This document shows, piece after piece, positions 47,116 to 59,563 of a stretch of 64,000 bases of DNA. Below the pieces are notes generated by a model that saw nothing but the letters and a program-made list of their open reading frames with translations, made no database searches and was not told where the DNA came from. The translations under genes were made by a program, and so were the position numbers. The DNA comes from Spirochaetales bacterium. Its GTDB lineage: Bacteria; Spirochaetota; Spirochaetia; DSM-2461. The stretch spans positions 1-64,000 of the forward strand of contig JAFGXR010000058.1 of NCBI GenBank assembly GCA_016936555.1. Reading direction: 5' to 3'. The first letter of the stretch is position 1; every line of letters starts with the position of its first letter.

Positions 47116-48807
47116 TCAGGACTGAGCCGCTCTTTTCTTATTTATGACATACTGCTGCGCTGCAGATAGCACATTCGTTATGGTCCAGTACAGGAGAAGT
47201 CCCGACGGCATGTCATAAAGAATGAAAAAGAACATTATCGGCATACCTAAAGTAAGCATTTTCATCTGTGAGTTACTCTGACCGCCTGCTGACGCCGTAC
47301 CGGCCTGGGTAATTCTCGACATAACCAGCTGCGTTCCCAGATAGAGGAAAGGAAGAAGCCTGACGGCTGTCCATCCGAGAAGGGGAATGGCAAAAGGTAA
47401 TGTGAATATGGATTCGGGACTGGAGAGGTTATCGATCCATCCGGGGATGAATGAGGCCCCTCTCAATCCGAAATAACTGTTCAATAGTCCGTAAAGGGCA
47501 AAGAAGATAGGCATCTGAACCAGCATGGGCAGACAACCGCCCAGAGGATTTACCCCCTCTTCCTTATACAGCTCAGCCGTAGCCATATTGAGCTTCTGAG
47601 GATCGCTCTTATACTGATCCTGAAGTTTCTTCAATTTCGGCTGTATAGCCTGCATCTTGCTCGTTGATTCGAAGCTCTTGTGTGTAACGGGATAAAATAT
47701 AACCTTGATCAGGAGAGTAAGGAGAATAATAGCCACACCGTAGTTGGGTATCAGCTTATGAAATAAAATAAGGATATATTTCAGAATATTGGAAAGCCAG
47801 CCCAGTCCCGGGATTGTCGATGAATCAATAACTTCATTGAAATGGCTATCACTGAGACCGAATTCATTGGTCTCGCTCATCTCGTATTTCTTCAGAATTT
47901 CCGTATTTTTAGGACCGGCGTAAACATAGAAGCTGCCGTTTGTTGTATTTCCAGACAGATTGCTGGAAATATGAAGCTCAGAAGACTGATCATATCCGCT
48001 TAAACTGTTCTTTTCCCAGGTAACGGAATCAGTTTTATCTTCAGGAATGATTATAAGTGAGAAATACTTTCCATTTATTGAGGCCCAGTCGACCTGATTG
48101 GTTATGGTTTCCTCATTGCCTTTCAGTTTGTGGTTTACCTTTTTTCCATCGCTGTAGGAATAATACCGTCTCAATTCATTTCTATTATCAAGTTTGGTGA
48201 ATGTAGGACCGATATCGGGTCCGAATGAAAGGGAATAGCTTCTATAAGGGGCATTGACTACTGTTACATCAATTTTAAAAAGATATTCATCGGCGGAAAA
48301 TGTATAACGCTTTATGACTCTGAAAACATCTTCACTCCCGGCTTTACGAAAATCTCTGAAAAACTCGTGAACACCATTTCCTTTATTTTCATAGTTGAAG
48401 TTTTCTGTCAGAAATTGATCGTATTTTTCATCGAAACTGATATTGAAAGCACTGTAATCGCCTTGGCCTTTGTTAATCATGTCAATGGGAAGTCCCGTAT
48501 CGTAATCCAGATGATCTTTCAGGACAAGAGATGTAATAACGGCTCCACTATTGCTTATTTCGATGGATAAGACATCTGTTTCTACTTTAACTGTTCGGGA
48601 GGGTATTATTTCATCGACCGCTTCAAAATCGACTGAAACATGAACCTCAGGTTCCGCTGCGGTTTCCTGTTCAACCGTTTCAACCGTTGCAGCTGTTTCT
48701 GTCTCTTCAATTACAGGTGCGGGAGGAGCCAGTTTATTCTGAATCAGATACCCCCCCGTCATGACTATGACTGACAGAATGACTGCCAAAAGCGTTCGTT
48801 TGTCCAT
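47116..48807 (-). CDS. yidC: Membrane protein insertase YidC
   Basis: Periplasmic domain plus 'LNMATAELYKEEGVNPLGGCLPMLVQMPIFFALYGLL'. Confidence 0.96.
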   Translation of the reverse strand: MDKRTLLAVILSVIVMTGGYLIQNKLAPPAPVIEETETAATVETVEQETAAEPEVHVSVDFEAVDEIIPSRTVKVETDVLSIEISNSGAVITSLVLKDHLDYDTGLPIDMINKGQGDYSAFNISFDEKYDQFLTENFNYENKGNGVHEFFRDFRKAGSEDVFRVIKRYTFSADEYLFKIDVTVVNAPYRSYSLSFGPDIGPTFTKLDNRNELRRYYSYSDGKKVNHKLKGNEETITNQVDWASINGKYFSLIIIPEDKTDSVTWEKNSLSGYDQSSELHISSNLSGNTTNGSFYVYAGPKNTEILKKYEMSETNEFGLSDSHFNEVIDSSTIPGLGWLSNILKYILILFHKLIPNYGVAIILLTLLIKVIFYPVTHKSFESTSKMQAIQPKLKKLQDQYKSDPQKLNMATAELYKEEGVNPLGGCLPMLVQMPIFFALYGLLNSYFGLRGASFIPGWIDNLSSPESIFTLPFAIPLLGWTAVRLLPFLYLGTQLVMSRITQAGTASAGGQSNSQMKMLTLGMPIMFFFILYDMPSGLLLYWTITNVLSAAQQYVINKKRAAQS

Positions 48808-48823
48808 TTAATCTCCCATATCC

Positions 48824-49057
48824 TTAAGGTAAAGGATCATACCCACCCGGATGGAAGGGGTGGCATTTCGTTATTCTTTTTATTGATAGATAAGACCCTT
48901 TGAAGGGTCCGTATTTTTTTACCGCTTCCAGAGAATAGGTGGAACAGGTCGGGTAAAATCTGCAGCTGTTCGGCAATAAAGGAGAAATAATTTTTTTATA
49001 AAATAGAATAATTCCAATCAAGAGATACTTGATTATATTTTTAAGAAATTTTAACAA
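48824..49057 (-). CDS. yidD: Membrane insertion efficiency factor YidD
   Basis: '[59 protein letters not shown]'. Confidence 0.95.
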   Translation of the reverse strand: MLKFLKNIIKYLLIGIILFYKKIISPLLPNSCRFYPTCSTYSLEAVKKYGPFKGSYLSIKRITKCHPFHPGGYDPLP

Positions 49058-49388
49058 GATCTCCCCTTTTCATTAAGGAATATAACTGTTTCTTTCTCTC
49101 GATAAAAGTAAAATTGCCCGGATATAAAACAATGACAAAATCAAAACCGGAAATATATGAATCTTTGGATTCTCTGTATATTTCCCTCAGAATTCTTTTT
49201 GATTTATTCCGCTCTACAGAATTTCCGTACTTTCTCACAAGAGCTACGGCAAAACGGTTAAAGGCCAGACCGTTTGAAACGTAAATCAATTTAGCTCCTC
49301 TGCATGAAACATTATTTCCTTCAGAGAAGACCCGTTTCAGATCTGACCTTTTACCTAAACGCTCTTTCTTAGTAAGGCTTTTTCTCAT
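49041..49388 (-). CDS. rnpA: Ribonuclease P protein component
   Basis: '[20 protein letters not shown]', '[28 protein letters not shown]'; start at 49388 preferred, the ORF extends to 49433. Confidence 0.92.
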   Translation of the reverse strand: MRKSLTKKERLGKRSDLKRVFSEGNNVSCRGAKLIYVSNGLAFNRFAVALVRKYGNSVERNKSKRILREIYRESKDSYISGFDFVIVLYPGNFTFIERKKQLYSLMKRGDLVKIS

Positions 49389-49524
49389 CTGATATAGAAA
49401 GTTTGGCTCTGCCTTTTCTTCTTCTTCTGGCAAGAACAGCTCTTCCGGATTTAGTTTTCATTCTGGCCCTGAATCCGAATTTTCTATTTCTTTTTACCTT
49501 ACTGGGCTGATATGTTCTTTTCAT
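49369..49524 (-). CDS. rpmH: 50S ribosomal protein L34 with short C-terminal extension
   Basis: Hand translation: [51 protein letters not shown]; not in the ORF track (51 aa). Confidence 0.93.
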   Translation of the reverse strand: MKRTYQPSKVKRNRKFGFRARMKTKSGRAVLARRRRKGRAKLSISDEKKPY

Positions 49525-49621
49525 CTTAATACTCCTGTATATGGATAAAGAATTTTAATTGGCTCAATTCACAATTCCAGTTAATATAAATTTTAAATTC
49601 GCGGCATGTCAACTCTCACGA

Positions 49622-50095
49622 TTAAAGTTGAGACCTTTTCTTCATGTCCCGTAAAAGATCTCTGAAATTCTCGTCATCAATCTTTTCGAAATTCTCGTTG
49701 TTCCCTGTATTTATTCCTGAAGAAAATGTCTCATCCCCCGGGAAAGAGGCTTTATTTCTCTCATTTCTTTGAATCCGGTACTCCGGATTTTTGACAAACA
49801 TCCTAAGATCACTTATTTGTAACTGAGGATATTTTCTTCTGATTTTATCGAGGATTTCTCTATATTTCAGTTGCAGAAGCTGAATTATGGCAGGATGATC
49901 AGCTTCTATTAACAGTGAATGATTATCGATATCCACTATACGGGAATACTGAGACAGTTTCTGACCGGCTATCTTTTCCCAGGAACTGAATATCCTGCTG
50001 TATTCACCGGCATGGGGATCATCTGCAGATGAGAAAATTGAAAATTTTTTCAGTAAATCACCGGCTTTATCCACGCTTTGAAAACTCCCCTCCAT
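49622..50095 (-). CDS. DUF721 protein
   Basis: 'SSWEKIAGQKLSQYSRIVDIDNHSLLIEADHPAIIQLLQLKYREIL'; downstream of recF. Confidence 0.85.
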   Translation of the reverse strand: MEGSFQSVDKAGDLLKKFSIFSSADDPHAGEYSRIFSSWEKIAGQKLSQYSRIVDIDNHSLLIEADHPAIIQLLQLKYREILDKIRRKYPQLQISDLRMFVKNPEYRIQRNERNKASFPGDETFSSGINTGNNENFEKIDDENFRDLLRDMKKRSQL

Positions 50096-51152
50096 TCACT
50101 TCATAAATCATTGTATTTTCTTTATGGTAATTTACATAGTCTTCATTGGGAAGAAACGTGAAAAATGCCTGTTCGTAGGGCGGTAGGTTTTCAAGAATAT
50201 GAATTCTTTTTTCCCTATCCAGTTCCAGCAGTACATCATCGAGAAGAAGAAGCGGTTTCCTCCCCGTGGTCCGGGAATAAAACTCCGCTTGAATTATTCT
50301 TAAAATAAGGGAAATCAGCCTCATTTGGCCCGTCGAACCGATCAGGGAAAAATCGCTGTCTCTATGAAGAAACAACAGTCTATCCCTATGAGGACCTGTT
50401 AATGACATACCGGCAATAAGTTCATTATTTCTTTTTTTCCGGAGATACTGCAATATATCCTCTTTTGCCTTCATACCGTTCCAGGTAGATTGATACTCAA
50501 TCGTGACATTTTCACGGAATTTGGCAATTTCACTGAATTTTTCCATAAAAAAAGGTTCGAAAAGCCCGGTTATTTCTTCTCTTTTTTTCTGTATTTCCAT
50601 ACCGATATCCACAAATTGTTCATCGTAAACATCAAGAAGTGCCAAATTCTGTTCGCGCAACAGGTGATTTCTTGTTTTCAGTATTTTTTTATATTTCCGG
50701 AGAAGATCGATGTAATAGGGATTATAGAGACTGAGTGTCTGATCGATAAAGAGCCTTCGTTTTTCGGGAGTACCGTTTACAAAGGCAATATCATCATGAG
50801 AAAAAACTATACAGGGTTGATTTCGGATAATGTCTTTTCTGTCTGTTATAGTCTTTCCGTTCAAACGGATATTCTTAGTTCTGTTTCTCCAGGTAATCGA
50901 TATTTCATTGATATCTTCTTTTGATTTGTAATAGGAAGCTGTTGCGCTGAAAGACTTTTCATCATTTTTACAAAGAATATTGTCTTCCCTGGTTCTGAAA
51001 GACGTTCCATAACAGAGAAAATAGACAGATTCGAGAATATTTGTTTTACCCTGGCCGTTTTCTCCGACAAAAAAAACTTCCGGAGCATCTGTATCCAGTT
51101 CACACTGCTCAATATTCCGGAAGTTTATCAGTTTTATTGCTGCAATCGGCAA
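50067..51152 (-). CDS. recF: DNA replication/repair protein RecF
   Basis: 'INFRNIEQ', 'FFVGENGQGKTNILESVYFLCYGTSFRT', 'LLLLDDVLLELD'. Confidence 0.95.
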   Translation of the reverse strand: MPIAAIKLINFRNIEQCELDTDAPEVFFVGENGQGKTNILESVYFLCYGTSFRTREDNILCKNDEKSFSATASYYKSKEDINEISITWRNRTKNIRLNGKTITDRKDIIRNQPCIVFSHDDIAFVNGTPEKRRLFIDQTLSLYNPYYIDLLRKYKKILKTRNHLLREQNLALLDVYDEQFVDIGMEIQKKREEITGLFEPFFMEKFSEIAKFRENVTIEYQSTWNGMKAKEDILQYLRKKRNNELIAGMSLTGPHRDRLLFLHRDSDFSLIGSTGQMRLISLILRIIQAEFYSRTTGRKPLLLLDDVLLELDREKRIHILENLPPYEQAFFTFLPNEDYVNYHKENTMIYEVNGGEFSKRG

Positions 51153-51154
51153 TT

Positions 51155-52267
51155 TTAATCCATCTGCATTGGCATAATTATATGAAAATAGTTTTTCTGG
51201 GGAACAGAATTGAGAGTTATAGCTCTATTGGCTTCAGTAAAATCAATCCTGATTTCCTCATCTTCAATAACTCTCAGGGGATCCTGAAGGTACTGGCAGT
51301 TGAGGGCAATAGTCAAATCCGGACCGTTGTAAATACAGGAGAAATCCTCTTTTGCCACCCCGATATCGCTTTCCTCCGATTTTAACGATATGGTTTCACC
51401 GGAAACAGAGAGAAAAATCCGCTTGGATTTCTGCTCAGCAAGAAGTGATACACGTTTAAGAGCATCGGAAAAGTCCCTTTTGCTGATAGTTATGCTGTAT
51501 TCCTGTTTTTCAGGAATAACCCGGTTATAATTTGGAAACTGTCCGTCTATCAATGTGGAATAAACTTTCTGATTATCAAATTTCACATAAAGAGTCTTTT
51601 CGGAAACGGCAATGGAAAGGTTACCTTCACCGGAAGAGAGTTTTTTAACAAGATTAAGAATCTTCGAAGGAATAATAACGCCGTTAAAATCCTCAATGGG
51701 ATTTTCCAGTGTCTCTGAAATATAGGAAAGTCGTCTTCCATCAGTAGCGACCATTATAATTTCCTCTCCGTTTTTTTCCATATAGACACCATTCATAAAA
51801 TATCTGGTTTCATCATCGGAAATGGAAAATACAGTCTGGGAAATCATCTCGTTGAACTTACTCTGTGAAAATTCAAAGTAATGTTCTTCAGATATATCCT
51901 GAATTTCAGGAAATTTCTCCGAAGATATGGTTTTGAGCTGAAAATCAATTTTTTTATCGACGGGTTTGATAACGAGTTTTTCATTATCTTTCAGAATAAA
52001 GTCTATATCACCTTCAGGAAGGGATCGAAGAATTCCCAGAAATTTATCACAAAAGACCGATGTACTTCCGGAAATTTCCACATGAACGGGAATTCTGGTC
52101 TCGAATCCCACTTTCAGGTCAGTAGCCCTTATGATAAGTGAATCGTCAATGGCTTCAATCATAACATTGGAGAGAATGGACAGAGCATTTCTTGAGGAAA
52201 TTATCTCATGAGCTATGGAAATTTCCTTGAGAATAACGTTTTTTTCACAATTGAATTTCATTTTCAA
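51155..52267 (-). CDS. dnaN: DNA polymerase III beta clamp
   Basis: Three-domain clamp; 'SILSNVMIEA', 'YFMNGVYMEKNGEEIIMVATDGRRLSY'. Confidence 0.95.
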   Translation of the reverse strand: MKMKFNCEKNVILKEISIAHEIISSRNALSILSNVMIEAIDDSLIIRATDLKVGFETRIPVHVEISGSTSVFCDKFLGILRSLPEGDIDFILKDNEKLVIKPVDKKIDFQLKTISSEKFPEIQDISEEHYFEFSQSKFNEMISQTVFSISDDETRYFMNGVYMEKNGEEIIMVATDGRRLSYISETLENPIEDFNGVIIPSKILNLVKKLSSGEGNLSIAVSEKTLYVKFDNQKVYSTLIDGQFPNYNRVIPEKQEYSITISKRDFSDALKRVSLLAEQKSKRIFLSVSGETISLKSEESDIGVAKEDFSCIYNGPDLTIALNCQYLQDPLRVIEDEEIRIDFTEANRAITLNSVPQKNYFHIIMPMQMD

Positions 52268-52296
52268 ATTCTCCTAAATATTTTTATAAGAAACAG

Positions 52297-52332
52297 TAGT
52301 AGTAGTAGTAGGCCCTGTGAATTTGTGGATAA
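52297..52332 (-). promoter_or_regulatory. oriC: Candidate oriC basal unwinding element: DnaA box, GC cluster, DnaA-trios
   Basis: + strand (TAG)x5 at 52297-52311, GGCCC 52311-52315, TGTGAATTT 52316-52324, perfect TGTGGATAA 52324-52332. Confidence 0.75.
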
Positions 52333-52473
52333 CCATACAAGTCTATAAATAATCAAATTTTATCCGTTTAAAAATTACTGTATAAAAGACTCCGGGAATT
52401 CACAGAATTCACAATCTTACTAAAGTAAAGCGGATTATACAGAATTTATCCACTGAATTATATCACTTATCAA

Positions 52474-53871
52474 CTAATTATTACCATGTTCTTTTACAGA
52501 CCTGATTAAATTCATAACAAGGGGCTCCAGTGTCGAATCGGTCTTCATTCTGTCTTCTATTCTCTGACAGGAGTGCATAACGGTTGTATGATCTCTCCCT
52601 CCGAACTCAAGTCCGATTTCCGTAGTAGAGAAATCCGTGATTTCTCTGATAATATACATACATATCTGACGGGGGTATGTAATGACTTTTGTCCTCTTTT
52701 TTCCTTTCAGGTCATTTGGTGTAATATTGAAATATTCAGACACGATTCTCTGAACCCGGTCTATGGTAATATTAGCTTGTATGGGAGCATTGAAAGCCTG
52801 TTTTAACTGATTCTGTGCAATTTCCAGTGTAATATTTTTTCCTACAAGTTCGGCGTAGGCAATCAATTTTGTCAGTGCGGCCTTTAGATCTCTTATATTG
52901 GTTGTGATATTTCTACTGATCAGTTCCATTACCTCTTCAGGTATGTTGCTGTTGCTGTTTTCATTCATATTTTTAAGTATAGCCAGACGTGTTTCATAAT
53001 TAGGGGGCTGAAGGTCTACATTGAGGCCCATCTCAAAACGGCTTTTAAGTCTGTTGGCGAAGTTAACGAGCTCCGATGGGGGCCTGTCGATTGTGAAAAC
53101 CATTTGCTTATTAGCGTCATACAAGGCATTAAATGTATGGAAAAGCTCATCCTGTGTACTTTCTTTACTGTGAAATTCATGAATATCATCAATCAGAAGA
53201 ACATCAACGTTGTTTCTGTACTTGTTTTTAAATGCCTGTTGCGAACCTTTCTGGACAGCCTGAACAAATTCCGAAACGAAAGTCTCGGCGGATATGAAAA
53301 CGATTTTCTTTCCATCGTTCTTCTTAAATATCGAATTTCCAATAGATTGCATCAGATGGGTTTTTCCCATGCCGACGCCGCCGTATATAAGACAGGGATT
53401 GTAATTTGAGCCCGGGTTTTCCGCGATTCCCTTGGCGGCATTGGCTGCAAATTCATTATTATTCCCGATAATGAAATTTTCGAATGTGTAATCCTCTCTT
53501 AATTGAGGATGGGGCTTTCGGCTTACATGTTCTGAGATTTTCTGACTCTGTTCCGGTTCCGATGGCGCAACTTTTGCCGGCTCTTCCTTACGGAGCTGTA
53601 CACTTTCAGTTTTCTGTATTATTTCGAAATCGATTTTCAATTTGCGCCCGGAGAGTTCGAGTAGTTTATTTTCCAGAATATCGAGATATCTCTGAATGAC
53701 CTGATCTTTGTAAAAATTAGAAGGAACACTGACAGTAATGGAAGATTCGGAGCTTCCCACATAATTGATATTGGTAAACCACATATCGAATTCCTGGTTG
53801 CTGATCAGTTTTTCATCTTTAAGCTGCTTGATCGATTCTTTCCAGAAAATGCTGAAATCGTAGGAACTCAT
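52474..53871 (-). CDS. dnaA: Chromosomal replication initiator DnaA
   Basis: 'YGGVGMGKTHLMQSIGN', 'VLLIDDIHEF', 'GGRDHTTVMHSCQRIE'; start at 'MSSYDFSIFWKESI'. Confidence 0.96.
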   Translation of the reverse strand: MSSYDFSIFWKESIKQLKDEKLISNQEFDMWFTNINYVGSSESSITVSVPSNFYKDQVIQRYLDILENKLLELSGRKLKIDFEIIQKTESVQLRKEEPAKVAPSEPEQSQKISEHVSRKPHPQLREDYTFENFIIGNNNEFAANAAKGIAENPGSNYNPCLIYGGVGMGKTHLMQSIGNSIFKKNDGKKIVFISAETFVSEFVQAVQKGSQQAFKNKYRNNVDVLLIDDIHEFHSKESTQDELFHTFNALYDANKQMVFTIDRPPSELVNFANRLKSRFEMGLNVDLQPPNYETRLAILKNMNENSNSNIPEEVMELISRNITTNIRDLKAALTKLIAYAELVGKNITLEIAQNQLKQAFNAPIQANITIDRVQRIVSEYFNITPNDLKGKKRTKVITYPRQICMYIIREITDFSTTEIGLEFGGRDHTTVMHSCQRIEDRMKTDSTLEPLVMNLIRSVKEHGNN

Positions 53872-54239
53872 AATTTCTCCATAAACCATATTATTAAGAA
53901 TTTCTGCAAATTGTAAATAATTAATTACTTTATATACCTGTGGAAAAGTTATTCGCCAGTATTAATAAATCCTTAATAGAAAAGCACTTATTAAGTTTCC
54001 ACAGGATAAAAAAATAATATTACTGTATTTAAGGAAACATTTTATTGATAATTACTTACTACATAAATAAATATTTATATTAATCCACATGTTATACAAT
54101 AACAAAACGTGTATATTCTATTTGAGAAATCATAGAGATGCAAGCGCTAATCGACCTTTACTTTTTCACTATCTGTCGATATACTGATTTATCTTTTCAC
54201 ACTAACATTTTATATGTATAAAATTATGCAAACAGGTAG

Positions 54240-56153
<1,914 letters not shown>

Positions 56154-56169
56154 TAAAAAAGGATAACTC

Positions 56170-58695
56170 ATGAGTGATTTAATAAAGGATGATAAAAGCA
56201 GGGTCATACCCATTGCTATCGAAGATGAGGTTAAAGAATCTTATCTGAATTATGCTATGTCTGTCATTGTCAGCCGGGCTCTTCCTGATGTGAGAGACGG
56301 TTTAAAACCGGTACACCGGCGAATTCTTTATGCCATGAATGAGATGGGTCTTAGAAATGATAGATCCTATAAAAAATGTGGTCGTATAGTTGGTGATGTA
56401 CTGGGAAAATATCATCCCCATGGAGATCAGTCTATTTATGATGCTCTTGTCCGTTTAGCTCAGGATTTTTCTTTGAGAATTCCCGTTGTACAAGGACAGG
56501 GTAACTTTGGATCCATAGATGGAGACCCCCCTGCTGCGATGCGTTACACCGAAGCTAGAATGGCAAAAATTGCCGAGGCTATGCTGCGGGATATTAAGAA
56601 GGATACGATTGATTTCGGCCCGAATTACGATGATTCCATGAAGGAGCCTCTTGTTCTGCCGACAGCTTTTCCTTTTCTTCTCGTAAACGGGGCCAGTGGT
56701 ATTGCTGTCGGTATGGCGACAAATATGGCACCCCATAATCTTATCGAAGTCTGTAATGCCATCAATGCTACAATAGACAATAGGGACATCACGTCAGAGG
56801 AACTTCTCGAATATATTCAGGGACCTGACTTTCCTCAAGGGGGAATCATTTTCGGTCGCCGGGGTATCAAAGAGGCTTTTCTTACCGGTCGGGGTAAAAT
56901 CACTGTAAGGGCCAGATACACTGTCGAGGAAATTAGACCGGAGAAAGAGGCTATTATTGTCACAGAATTGCCCTATATGGTGAATAAGGCAACTCTGATT
57001 GTTAAAATTGCCGATCTTGTACGGGATAAAAGAGTGGACGGTATTTCCGATATCAGAGATGAGTCTGATAGAAACGGAATGAGAATTGTTATTGAACTTA
57101 AGAGAAATGTCTCTCCAAAAGTTACAATGAATCTCCTGTTTAATCATACAGCCCTCCAATCCAATTTTAATGTCAACAATCTTGCTCTCGTCGACAATAT
57201 GCCCAGGCTCTGTACATTAAAGGATATGCTTGAATCCTTTATAAGTCATAGATTTGATGTCATTACGAGACGAACTCAGTTCGATCTTAAGAAAGCCAAG
57301 GAAAGAGAGCATATTTTAGAGGGATTGAAAATTGCTCTCGACAATATTGATGAAATAATTCAGATAATTAAATCTTCAAGCAATGTTAATATTGCAAGAG
57401 CCAATCTTATGGCCCGTTTCGGTTTTTCTGAGGAGCAATCCCAGGCTATTCTCGATATGAGACTTCAGAAACTGACAAGCCTGGAAACTCAGAAAATACT
57501 TGATGAATTAAAAGAAATAAGGGAACTGATTGCCTATCTCGAAAGCTTATTGGCTGATGACAAAAAAATCATGGAAGTCATAAAAGAAGAGACCACAGAT
57601 CTTTCCGAAAAATATGGTGATGAAAGAAGAACCGAGATCCTCAATGAGGAAATAAACGGAATGATTATGGAAGATCTGATTGAGAAAGAGGATGTTGTCG
57701 TTCTTATTTCCAACAGAGGTTTCATTAAAAGAGTTCCTTTGACTGCTTATAAAGAACAGGCAAGAGGTGGAAAAGGTTCGAACTCCACAGTTTTAAAAGA
57801 TGATGATTATGTAGAACATATTTTTATAGCCAATACACACGATAAGATTATGTTTGTAACAACTCTTGGAAAGGCCTATTGGTTGAAAGTTTATGAGATA
57901 CCTGAAGGAACAAGGGGATCCAGAGGCAAACATCTTAAGACAATATTCGAGTTCCTTCCCGAAGAAGATATAACCACTACGGTTCAGATTGACGATTTTT
58001 CAGAGGATACATATCTTTTTATGGCAACAGAGAAAGCTGTTGTGAAGAGAGTTTCGACCTATGCTTTCAGAAATGCTAAAACAAGAGGTATAACGGCAAT
58101 AATTCTCGATGAGGGCGATAAGCTTATTAAAGCAGAACTCACAACCGGTAATGATGATGTTATGCTCTTTACAAAAAACGGCAAGGGTTTACGCTTCCAT
58201 GAAGAAACCGTAAGAGCTATGGGACGTCAGACTCATGGTGTAAGAGGGATAAAACTTTCCGAAGATGACGATATTCTGATCGGCGTAACAATAAAGAAGG
58301 AAAATGAACAGATTTTCATGCTTTCAGAATACGGATATGGAAAGCGGACTGAATTTGATGAATTCAACCCCCATGGAAGAGGAACTCAGGGGCAAAAAGC
58401 TTATAACGTCACGGACAAAACCGGAAAATTAATAAGTGCCATTACTGTGAACGATACAGACAGTCTGGTTTGTATGACTTCACAGGGGAAAACTATAAAA
58501 CTGTCTCTTACAAATGTTTCCATTCTCGGACGTAATGCCCTGGGGGTTAAAATAGTCAACGTATCCGAAGATGATTCTCTCGTTGGTGTAGCCAGAGCTG
58601 AAAATGATAAAGTCGATCCTGAAGAAGGGGCTGAAACAGCCGCCGAAATTATTAAAAATGATGACTCTGATGAACCCACATTATTTGATGAATAG
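56170..58695 (+). CDS. gyrA: DNA gyrase subunit A
   Basis: '[29 protein letters not shown]', '[52 protein letters not shown]'. Confidence 0.97.
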   Translation: MSDLIKDDKSRVIPIAIEDEVKESYLNYAMSVIVSRALPDVRDGLKPVHRRILYAMNEMGLRNDRSYKKCGRIVGDVLGKYHPHGDQSIYDALVRLAQDFSLRIPVVQGQGNFGSIDGDPPAAMRYTEARMAKIAEAMLRDIKKDTIDFGPNYDDSMKEPLVLPTAFPFLLVNGASGIAVGMATNMAPHNLIEVCNAINATIDNRDITSEELLEYIQGPDFPQGGIIFGRRGIKEAFLTGRGKITVRARYTVEEIRPEKEAIIVTELPYMVNKATLIVKIADLVRDKRVDGISDIRDESDRNGMRIVIELKRNVSPKVTMNLLFNHTALQSNFNVNNLALVDNMPRLCTLKDMLESFISHRFDVITRRTQFDLKKAKEREHILEGLKIALDNIDEIIQIIKSSSNVNIARANLMARFGFSEEQSQAILDMRLQKLTSLETQKILDELKEIRELIAYLESLLADDKKIMEVIKEETTDLSEKYGDERRTEILNEEINGMIMEDLIEKEDVVVLISNRGFIKRVPLTAYKEQARGGKGSNSTVLKDDDYVEHIFIANTHDKIMFVTTLGKAYWLKVYEIPEGTRGSRGKHLKTIFEFLPEEDITTTVQIDDFSEDTYLFMATEKAVVKRVSTYAFRNAKTRGITAIILDEGDKLIKAELTTGNDDVMLFTKNGKGLRFHEETVRAMGRQTHGVRGIKLSEDDDILIGVTIKKENEQIFMLSEYGYGKRTEFDEFNPHGRGTQGQKAYNVTDKTGKLISAITVNDTDSLVCMTSQGKTIKLSLTNVSILGRNALGVKIVNVSEDDSLVGVARAENDKVDPEEGAETAAEIIKNDDSDEPTLFDE

Positions 58696-58713
58696 TTAGG
58701 TTTTTACACATAA

Positions 58714-58729
58714 TGTTTCACGTGAAACA
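58714..58729. promoter_or_regulatory. parS: parS site 1
   Basis: TGTTTCACGTGAAACA, perfect palindrome matching parS consensus, 5' of parAB. Confidence 0.93.
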
Positions 58730-58753
58730 CTTAAGATCTTTTACCGGGTTTTA

Positions 58754-58769
58754 TGTTTCATGTGAAACA
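58754..58769. promoter_or_regulatory. parS: parS-like site 2 (central C to T variant)
   Basis: TGTTTCATGTGAAACA. Confidence 0.8.
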
Positions 58770-58824
58770 TTTTTTTTTAATACCAAAATAATATTTTCAA
58801 AAGTCTTTGTTATATAAATTTCGG

Positions 58825-58840
58825 TGTTTCACGTGAAACA
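58825..58840. promoter_or_regulatory. parS: parS site 3
   Basis: TGTTTCACGTGAAACA. Confidence 0.93.
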
Positions 58841-58988
58841 TTTTTTTGTGGAAAAGATGTTAATGATTTGAATCTTGAAAGTATCAAGGTTTTAAATTTT
58901 ATTCAGTGGAAGCATTAATTACTTGTATTATAAGAAAATAGAAATTTATATAATCTTGACTGTTTTGATTCCCTCTCAGAGAATAACT

Positions 58989-58997
58989 TGTGGATAA
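58989..58997 (+). promoter_or_regulatory. Single perfect DnaA box
   Basis: TGTGGATAA, downstream of gyrA between parS and nfu. Confidence 0.5.
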
Positions 58998-59115
58998 ATG
59001 AATATATCAAATCTCATTTATTGGGAAGAAAATATCAGAAACCTATTTTCTGATCTGATTTTTTAGGATGGAATAATAACTCTTTTCCTTAATCACGGTA
59101 TTTGTGCAAAAAAAA

Positions 59116-59141
59116 ACAGTACATTCCTTCGAATGCACTGT
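59116..59141 (-). terminator. Terminator hairpin downstream of NifU-like gene
   Basis: ACAGTaCATTC-CTTC-GAATGcACTGT flanked by A and T tracts. Confidence 0.75.
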
Positions 59142-59183
59142 AAAAAAAATCAAAATAACAGCAATTGTTGTCGCTGAAAAAGT

Positions 59184-59405
59184 TTAAACGGATTCAACCG
59201 ATTTAACTTCGGGTATCACTTTTTTCAGATAATTCTCAACGCCCTGTTTAAGTGTCATTTGGGACATGGGGCAACCGGCACAGGCTCCGACAAGTTTTAC
59301 CAAAACGGTTCCGTCGTCCTGCACTTCAATTAATTCAATATCTCCTCCATCTGCCTGAAGGGAAGGTCGTACATCATTCAAAGCTGCTGCGACTCTATCT
59401 TTCAT
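59184..59405 (-). CDS. NifU C-terminal domain (Nfu-type) Fe-S scaffold
   Basis: 'VRPSLQADGGDIELIEVQDDGTVLVKLVGACAGCPMSQMTLKQGVENYL' with CxxC. Confidence 0.93.
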   Translation of the reverse strand: MKDRVAAALNDVRPSLQADGGDIELIEVQDDGTVLVKLVGACAGCPMSQMTLKQGVENYLKKVIPEVKSVESV

Positions 59406-59563
59406 AAATAAACTCCTGTATTAATTAAATCGATACCAGCTCAAGAATAGCTTATAGGTCAAAAAGCCGGTATGGTTATATAATACTAAATTCAAATCAG
59501 TAAAGTCCATAGTCAAACCCTTCTTAATCGACAAGACAAAAACAATCATGTATAATCGGTTTT

